64,000 nucleotides of DNA from Rhodococcus tukisamuensis NBRC 100609 (GTDB taxonomy: Bacteria > Actinomycetota > Actinomycetes > Mycobacteriales > Mycobacteriaceae), in the NCBI RefSeq assembly GCF_001894985.1, contig NZ_BCXG01000019.1, positions 30,161 through 94,160 on the forward strand, read 5' to 3'. Below, piece by piece: positions 59,175 through 64,000 of this stretch. Position 1 is the first letter of the stretch. Each line of letters begins with the position of its first letter. Made by a program: the position numbers and the translations under genes. Below the pieces are notes generated by a model that saw only the letters and a list, made by a program, of their open reading frames with translations, had not been told where the DNA came from and did not search any database.

Positions 59175-59582
59175 ATGGCCGAGATCAGGACCGTCGCGCT
59201 TGCCCACATCAGGGATCGCCGGATGCTGCAGGCGCGGTCGTCCGGCAAGACCGCCTTCTACATGGCGGGCGGGAAGATCGACCCCGGGGAGAGCCCGGAA
59301 CAGGCCCTGCACAGGGAGATTCGCGAGGAACTCGATGCGGGCATCGTGGCGGGCACGCTCGAGGAACTCGGGGTCTTCGAGGCCGAGGCGTTCGGGCATC
59401 CGCCCGGTACCCGGCTGCACATGACCTGTTACCTCGCGGACCTGACCGACGAGCCCGCGGCGACGAGTGAGATCGCGGAACTGCGGTACTTCACCACCGA
59501 CGAGTACGCGGCGATGCCGGAGTCGGCGCCGGGGTCACGACTGGTGTTCGAGCGGTTGCGGTCGCTGGGTCTGGTGGACTGA
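59175..59582 (+). CDS. NUDIX hydrolase
   Basis: 135 aa. Complete NUDIX box GGKIDPGESPEQALHREIREELDAGI (in part: Gly-x5-Glu-x7-REIREEL-x-AG). Likely hydrolyses a nucleoside diphosphate derivative. ATG 59175 begins just before the first strand (IRTVALAHIRDRRML). Divergent from the Mrp operon; 145 bases separate the starts and must hold both promoters. Confidence 0.85.
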   Translation: MAEIRTVALAHIRDRRMLQARSSGKTAFYMAGGKIDPGESPEQALHREIREELDAGIVAGTLEELGVFEAEAFGHPPGTRLHMTCYLADLTDEPAATSEIAELRYFTTDEYAAMPESAPGSRLVFERLRSLGLVD

Positions 59583-59653
59583 GCGGCTGGGCGACGGGGG
59601 ATGTCTCGGCGAGCGGAGCGACGGGGGATGTCTGGGCGAGCGGAGCGACGGGA
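59581..59653 (+). repeat. Tandem repeats overlapping the NUDIX stop codon
   Basis: Three imperfect copies of GAGCGGAGCGACGGGGGATGTCT-like units of 30, 27 and 16 bases (59581-59610, 59611-59637, 59638-59653) fill the whole gap. The first copy starts within the stop codon of the NUDIX gene. Confidence 0.75.
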
Positions 59654-59659
59654 GTCACG

Positions 59660-60235
59660 ATGATCTTCACCGCGGCGGCACTCGACGGCATCGTGTCCGG
59701 CACGGTGACGCTCGCCTTCCGGCGGTGGGAACGGCCACGGGTGCGGGCCGGGTCGAGCCAGCGGACGGCGATCGGGGTCGTCGCGTTCGACGCGGTGGAA
59801 CCGGTCGATGCGGCCACGGTGTCAGATGCGGACGCGGTGGCGGCCGGGTTCGAGTCCGCCGAGCGGCTGCTCGTGTTCGTGGACAAGAAGGCGCACGGCC
59901 CCGTGCTGTACCGGATCGCGCTGCGCTTCGACGGCGCCGACCCGAGACTCGCGCTGCGTGAGGACGACGCGCTGTCGGAGGCGGACGTCGCGGACCTGCG
60001 GCGCCGGCTCGACCGGCTGGACGCGCACGGCCCGTGGACCGAGGCGACGCTGAGGCTGATCGCGGACCGGCCCGCGGTGGTCTCGACCGAGCTGGCCCCT
60101 GCGCTGGGGATGGAGCGGGCGCCGTTCAAGCAGCGGGTCCGCCGACTCAAGGAGCTGGGTCTGACCGAGAGCCTGGAGGTGGGGTACCGGCTGAGCCCGC
60201 GTGGCCGGGCCCTGCTGGCGCGGCTCGGTACCTGA
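59660..60235 (+). CDS. ASCH-like / winged-helix protein
   Basis: 191 aa. The first 95 residues (MIFTAAALDGIVSGTVTLAFRRW, VVAFDAVEPVD, LLVFVDKKAHGPVLYRIALRF) resemble an ASCH/PUA-like domain, a small-RNA or nucleotide-binding fold. The C-terminal 65 residues (VVSTELAPALGMERAPFKQRVRRLKELGLTESLEVGYRLSPRG, in part) form a winged helix-turn-helix. Such proteins may couple ligand binding to DNA or RNA binding. Function not established. Confidence 0.65.
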   Translation: MIFTAAALDGIVSGTVTLAFRRWERPRVRAGSSQRTAIGVVAFDAVEPVDAATVSDADAVAAGFESAERLLVFVDKKAHGPVLYRIALRFDGADPRLALREDDALSEADVADLRRRLDRLDAHGPWTEATLRLIADRPAVVSTELAPALGMERAPFKQRVRRLKELGLTESLEVGYRLSPRGRALLARLGT

Positions 60236-60278
60236 TTCGACCCTGCCGACACCCTTTTCCGGGGGTTGGTTCTCGAGG

Positions 60279-60513
60279 ATGAACTCGCCCAGGGTGTCCC
60301 GGCGTTCAGTTCGTCGGGGTGCGGTCCTGGGGCTGGGTGCCGCCGCGCTGGGTCCGATGACCCCGGGGCAGGCCGCCGTTGGCACCGCGCCATCCGGCGG
60401 GAAGCTGAGGCGTTGCCAGCGCGGTCGTCGCGGCCGAAGATGGATCCAGGGAGGACGACACGCGGCGCGCGAGGCGGCGCGTTCGCGGTGCGGGGGCCGA
60501 AGGGGTGGGGCGC
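60279..60513 (+). pseudogene. Tat-signal-like remnant
   Basis: The frame from ATG 60279 reads MNSPRVSRRSVRRGAVLGLG and then AAALGPMTPGQAAVG, an almost textbook twin-arginine signal peptide with a cleavage-like site. It then turns into arginine-rich, low-complexity sequence with no recognisable domain and runs into the methyltransferase gene. It is probably the stub of a lost exported protein. The whole 60236-60513 gap holds nothing else recognisable. Confidence 0.4.
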
Positions 60514-61380
60514 ATGATGCGCAGAACGGTCGGGTCGGCCGGCGTGCCCGAGCGTGCGGTGGCACTGATGGTGTTCGTGGCGGCGTTCGTCGGGGGCGCG
60601 GTGGTCGCGAACCGGTTGGCGGGTAAACCGGTGCCGTTCCTACGCTGGTCGGTGCTCCGCTTCCTGCTCGGCTCGCGTCGACTGGTCCGCGAGGGACAGG
60701 TCGGTGACGGCCGCGAGGAGGCGTTGGCGCGGCGGGTCGCCGAGGTGGCTCGGCCCGGTGACCTGGACGGTGTGATCGAGGTGATCGACGACTTTGCCCG
60801 GCACAAGAGCTTCCTGATGAACGTCGGCGACGAGAAGGGGCTGCTGCTCGACGACGCGATCAGCCGGGCCCGGCCGTTGCGACTGCTCGAGCTGGGCACC
60901 TACTGCGGCTACAGTGCGCTGCGTACGGCCCGGGCGATGCCGCCCGGCGCCCGGCTCTACTCGGTCGAGTCCAGCCCTGCGAATGCCGATGTCGCGCAGC
61001 GTATCTGGGAGGTCGCGGGGGTGGCCGACCGGATCACCTCGGTGGTGGGGTCCCTCGGTGACGGCGGCGTCACCATGGACCGGCTGGCGTCCGAGCACGG
61101 ATTCTCCTCCGGCAGTGTGGATTTCGTCTTCCTGGATCATGCCAAGGAGGCCTACCTACCGGACCTGCTGCGGATCGAGAGTGCGGGCTGGCTGCACCCG
61201 GGGTCGGTGGTGGTGGCCGACAATGTGGTGATGCCCGGCGCGCCCGACTACCTGGCCTACATGCGTGGCGAGGAGGGGTGCAAGTGGCGGACCGTCGAGC
61301 ACCGCACGCACGTCGAGTACCAGAAGGTGCTGCCGGACCTGGTGCTCGAGTCGACGTTGCTCGGTGTGGCTCGACCCTGA
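60514..61380 (+). CDS. Membrane-anchored O-methyltransferase (catechol O-methyltransferase-like)
   Basis: 288 aa. An N-terminal membrane helix (about 15-36) leads to a class I SAM methyltransferase. Motif I LLELGTYCGYSALRTAR, YSVESSPANADVAQ, VDFVFLDHAKEAYLPDL (metal Asp and His) and VVADNVVMPG match the catechol O-methyltransferase group. Catalysis on catechol-like or other diol substrates is likely; the substrate is unknown. AGGGG lies eight bases before the ATG at 60514. Confidence 0.83.
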   Translation: MMRRTVGSAGVPERAVALMVFVAAFVGGAVVANRLAGKPVPFLRWSVLRFLLGSRRLVREGQVGDGREEALARRVAEVARPGDLDGVIEVIDDFARHKSFLMNVGDEKGLLLDDAISRARPLRLLELGTYCGYSALRTARAMPPGARLYSVESSPANADVAQRIWEVAGVADRITSVVGSLGDGGVTMDRLASEHGFSSGSVDFVFLDHAKEAYLPDLLRIESAGWLHPGSVVVADNVVMPGAPDYLAYMRGEEGCKWRTVEHRTHVEYQKVLPDLVLESTLLGVARP

Positions 61381-61391
61381 ACTCGCACCGA

Positions 61392-62213
61392 TCAGGATGC
61401 TTGCCGGGGTTGTCGACGGGTGGCCCTGGTCAGGTGGGCGCGCAGGGCGTCGGCAACGACGTCGGGGTTCTCGAGCATCGGAATGTGGCCGACGCCCGGC
61501 AGGGTGACCTCTTCGACGTGGTCGGGCAGTTCGTCGATCAGTCGCTGCATGCACTCGGCGCGGGTGGTGAAGGTGTCGAACTCGGACAGCATCAGCGATG
61601 TCGGCGCGGTGACGAGGTGGAGCCCCGTGAGTGGCCCGTCGCGCAGGAACGCCAATTGGATCGGCAGGTAGACGGGGCAGTGCGACGCCGCGCGGACCAC
61701 GTTCGCTGCGTCGTCGGGGTCGACGGCGGCCATGTCCCTGCTGCAGTTTCGGATGATCGGGCGTTGAAACATCTCGCGCGTTGCGGCTCGATCGCCGAGA
61801 ACTCGGGCAGCAGCGGCGAGGGGGAACTGTGCGGTGAATCCAAACCCGAGTCGAAACTCGGTGTGGGAAAACCGTTTCCAGCCTCCACCAGGGTTGATCG
61901 CAGCGAGAGATTTCGCCCGGCCGCGGCGCTCGAGTTCGAATCCGACCTGGCCGCCCAGTGAGTTTCCTGCGATGTGGCAGGTGCTCCAGCCGACCCTGTC
62001 GAGTTCACGTTCGATTCCGTCGGCGATCCCGCGGACCCCGAGGTCGCGCAGCCGTAGCCGAGGGCCACCCCAGTGGCCGGGCATGGTCATTGCGAGAACG
62101 TCGTAGTCGGTCGAGAGGTTGTCCACGACGGCGTGCCATACGTGGTGCGACAAGGTGAATCCGTGCAGCAGCAGCACGGGCTCACCTGATCCAGCCCGGT
62201 TCACATATGTCAT
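61392..62213 (-). CDS. Alpha/beta-hydrolase
   Basis: 273 aa. Oxyanion HGF motif (LLLHGFTLSHHVW), nucleophile Ser85 in AGNSLGGQV, acid in LSEFDTF and His in GVGHIPMLEN. Substrate unknown; similar sequences are esterases or C-C hydrolases. ATG 62213 has GGGGAG upstream; a TTG three bases earlier is in frame. A 20-base operator-like palindrome lies just upstream. Confidence 0.85.
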   Translation of the reverse strand: MTYVNRAGSGEPVLLLHGFTLSHHVWHAVVDNLSTDYDVLAMTMPGHWGGPRLRLRDLGVRGIADGIERELDRVGWSTCHIAGNSLGGQVGFELERRGRAKSLAAINPGGGWKRFSHTEFRLGFGFTAQFPLAAAARVLGDRAATREMFQRPIIRNCSRDMAAVDPDDAANVVRAASHCPVYLPIQLAFLRDGPLTGLHLVTAPTSLMLSEFDTFTTRAECMQRLIDELPDHVEEVTLPGVGHIPMLENPDVVADALRAHLTRATRRQPRQAS

Positions 62214-62233
62214 CAAGCTCCCCTTCCGACTCT

Positions 62234-62253
62234 TTGCTACTCAGTAGTAACAA
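62234..62253. promoter_or_regulatory. TetR-like operator upstream of alpha/beta-hydrolase
   Basis: TTGCTACTCAGTAGTAACAA pairs at seven of ten positions across its centre. It is 21 bases upstream of the hydrolase start, where a repressor would block transcription. No regulator gene is linked in the window. Confidence 0.45.
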
Positions 62254-62502
62254 AGGCGGCCCGAGGTGTCCAGGGCTGGAGGGTGAGTTGCTCGAGGCGG
62301 TTGTCACCCGTCGCGATCGTTGGGCGCTTTGGTGTCGGGGTCGGGTTTACCTTTGCAGGACTCGTCGACCCCGGCGGGCTTCCCGCGGCGGGACAGAATC
62401 TCCGAGCATTGCGGGGTTCCGGGCGTGGATCGCTGGCAGTCTCTGGTGGTTCGATCAGGCGAGATCACACACCTTCTACGCGCTTAACCAGGCGAAACAT
62501 CG

Positions 62503-62531
62503 TTGTGATCGAATGTGCGTGCGAGTAGAAT
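62503..62531 (+). promoter_or_regulatory. Promoter of the 13E12-type gene, leaderless
   Basis: TTGTGA (62503-62508), 17-base spacer, TAGAAT (62526-62531); the ATG at 62539 is seven bases further, so the transcript is likely to start at the initiation codon. Confidence 0.65.
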
Positions 62532-62538
62532 TTGGTGT

Positions 62539-63975
62539 ATGAAACTCGACGCCATGCTCACCGACCCCGCCGGGGTCGAGGCATGGCGACTCGACGAAAC
62601 CGAGCTCGCGTCGGCGGTCTCGGAGCTGGTTCAGGACATCCGCGCCCGCGAGGCACTCCTCGTCCGACTCGTGCACGAGGCCGACCGGAGATGCCTGCCC
62701 GAACACGCCGGCGCCGCGGACACCACCGCCTGGCTCGCCGGCGCCACCCGGATGCACCGCGCCCACGCATCGCAGATCGTCCGCCTCTCCCGAGAACTCC
62801 CCCTGCACCCGCAGATGGCCGACATGCTGAACGAGGGACGGATCGAGCTCGGTCACGTCCAGGTGATCGTCAACTTCCTCGACAGGCTCGCGAAACTCAC
62901 CCGCGACTTCGACATCGAACCTGCCGAAACGGACTGGGATCATCCCGACCCCGAGACCGGACGCCCAGACGACTGCGAGGCCTACCTGCTCATCGCCGCC
63001 CAGGTCGAAGACCCCACACAGTTGCGCACCCGGGCCCGCGAACTGGAGATCCTGTTCGAACGCGACAACGACCTGCCGTCCGACGCAGAGAACCCGGAAC
63101 TCAACGAGTTCCACGCCAGCGCCACCCTCGGCGGTCGGGTGCACGTGACAGGCAGCTTCGACGCCGAGACCGGCGAAGCCCTCCAGACCGCGCTGTCCGG
63201 CCTGTCGAAGCCGCACCCGAGCACCGACGAGCATGGCCACCCGATCCGCGACCTTCGCACCGCTGCCAAGCGCCGCGCCGACGCCCTCGCACAGATAATC
63301 CGCGGACACCTCGACAACGCACGCGGACCGATGGAGGGCGGCGAACGACCCCACGTCACAGTCACCATCGACGTCGACGCCTTGAGAGACGCGGTCGCCG
63401 CGACGGCGCCCACCCCCGCGACCGGAGCCTGGTCCGGAAGCGACTGGGACTACCACTCCGACAACGCAACCGGACCCACAGGCAGAATGAGCTACGGCGG
63501 TTGCGTCGACGTCAGGCCCCCGCGGCACTACCGCCGACGCCGCCACGCCAGCATGCCGTGGGCCGGACCGATCTCCGCGGCCGTCGCCGCACGCATCTCC
63601 TGCGACGCCCAGGTCACCCCGATCTTCGTCGACCGGGGCGGCAACCCCCTCGACGTCGGTCGCACCACCCGCATCATCTCCCCGAAACTCCGGAAAGCCC
63701 TGGTGGCGCGGGACTGCGGCTGCGCATTCCCCGGATGCGGCCGCCCCGCCGCCTGGACCGACGCCCATCATGTCCAGCACTGGTCCAAGGGCGGCCCGAC
63801 CGCCCTGTCGAACCTGGTGCTGCTCTGCAAGAAGCACCACACGATCATCCACAGGAACCACTGGGCCGTGCAGATCGGCGACGACGGCCATCCGTGGTTC
63901 ACGCCGCCGGCCTGGGTCGACCCGTTGCGAAGACCACGGCCGGCCCACAACCGGCGCGCAATCCACGGATCCTGA
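62539..63975 (+). CDS. 13E12-repeat family protein (DUF222 with HNH endonuclease domain)
   Basis: 478 aa. The N-terminal DUF222 domain (about 1-300) is helical with RMHRAHASQIVRLSREL and INEGRIELGH-like text (here LNEGRIELGHVQVIVNFL). The C-terminal HNH nuclease has zinc-type cysteines CAFPGCGRP, then TDAHHVQHWSKGGPTALSNLVLLCKKHHTIIHR (in part). This family is present in many copies in Gordonia, Mycobacterium and relatives and is associated with repeats; mobility is suspected but not shown here. The 3' end lies 25 bases before the window end. Confidence 0.88.
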   Translation: MKLDAMLTDPAGVEAWRLDETELASAVSELVQDIRAREALLVRLVHEADRRCLPEHAGAADTTAWLAGATRMHRAHASQIVRLSRELPLHPQMADMLNEGRIELGHVQVIVNFLDRLAKLTRDFDIEPAETDWDHPDPETGRPDDCEAYLLIAAQVEDPTQLRTRARELEILFERDNDLPSDAENPELNEFHASATLGGRVHVTGSFDAETGEALQTALSGLSKPHPSTDEHGHPIRDLRTAAKRRADALAQIIRGHLDNARGPMEGGERPHVTVTIDVDALRDAVAATAPTPATGAWSGSDWDYHSDNATGPTGRMSYGGCVDVRPPRHYRRRRHASMPWAGPISAAVAARISCDAQVTPIFVDRGGNPLDVGRTTRIISPKLRKALVARDCGCAFPGCGRPAAWTDAHHVQHWSKGGPTALSNLVLLCKKHHTIIHRNHWAVQIGDDGHPWFTPPAWVDPLRRPRPAHNRRAIHGS

Positions 63976-64000
63976 CCAGGCCAAGCCTGAATACTCACCA

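Larger units (their letters stand above)
62217..62538. other. Divergent intergenic region hydrolase / 13E12 gene
   Basis: 322 bases without a gene. It holds the palindrome at 62234-62253 next to the hydrolase and a clear promoter at 62503-62531 for the HNH gene. The middle (62260-62480) shows short, unconvincing frames only. Confidence 0.5.

Noticed and set aside
62476..63984. Minus-strand 502-residue frame opposite the HNH gene
   Set aside because: Antisense shadow; the + strand protein has clear DUF222 and HNH domains and a promoter.

Overview
The window is about 64 kb of high-GC chromosome from an actinobacterium of the Mycobacteriales, most like Gordonia or a near relative (inference). 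Three things support this. There is an F420-dependent glucose-6-phosphate dehydrogenase. The gene order fgd1-pta-ackA / pknG-glnH-glnX / mutT3 / thiE-thiO-thiS-thiG / thiC-thiD / xthA-GNAT-def / DUF3263-LytR_C-sodC-glutamate-cysteine ligase matches Mycobacterium tuberculosis Rv0407-Rv0433. A 13E12-type DUF222/HNH gene closes the window. No tRNA, rRNA, CRISPR array or intact insertion sequence was found.  Layout. 1-5.7 kb: end of a PLP aminotransferase-fold gene, a CoA-transferase III racemase, small housekeeping or unknown genes, and the NADPH-ferredoxin reductase fprA with a putative IdeR box upstream. 6.0-10.4 kb: a TauCAB/SsuCAB-type sulfonate ABC importer followed by a rhodanese and metZ, a plausible sulfur uptake-to-homocysteine block. 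10.4-14.7 kb: a tightly overlapped corrinoid salvage operon of binding protein, permease, ATPase and a metallo-beta-lactamase/CobU fusion. 14.7-21.2 kb: NagD-like phosphatase, PhnB-like VOC protein, NlpC/P60 cell-wall hydrolase, DUF202 protein, fgd1, a Sufu-domain protein and a two-gene surface-protein module. 21.4-24.7 kb: pta-ackA. 24.7-31.7 kb: a secreted amidohydrolase, then pknG/glnH/glnX, which sense amino acids and control the 2-oxoglutarate node.  31.9-41.3 kb: a NUDIX-NYN fusion and the thiamine genes, split into thiE, a TPP-riboswitch-led thiO-thiS-thiG, and a TPP-riboswitch-led thiC-thiD. An ABC-2 exporter and a class III adenylate cyclase sit between the last two. 41.5-49.5 kb: two paralogous small acetyltransferases, xthA, GNAT, def, DUF3263, LytR_C protein, sodC, glutamate-cysteine ligase family protein and a PAP2 membrane phosphatase. 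49.8-59.0 kb: a large STAND/LuxR regulator and a complete Mrp (Mnh) Na+/H+ antiporter operon with mnhA and mnhB fused. 59.2-64 kb: NUDIX, ASCH-like/winged-helix protein, a Tat-signal-like remnant, O-methyltransferase, alpha/beta hydrolase with a palindromic operator, and the 13E12-type HNH protein.  The least explained material is non-coding. Two related long palindromes with a TGTCACAT core each sit between convergent genes. Several gene ends carry short tandem duplications that overlap the stop codon. A nested GTAC-rich palindromic block lies at 15.7-15.8 kb.
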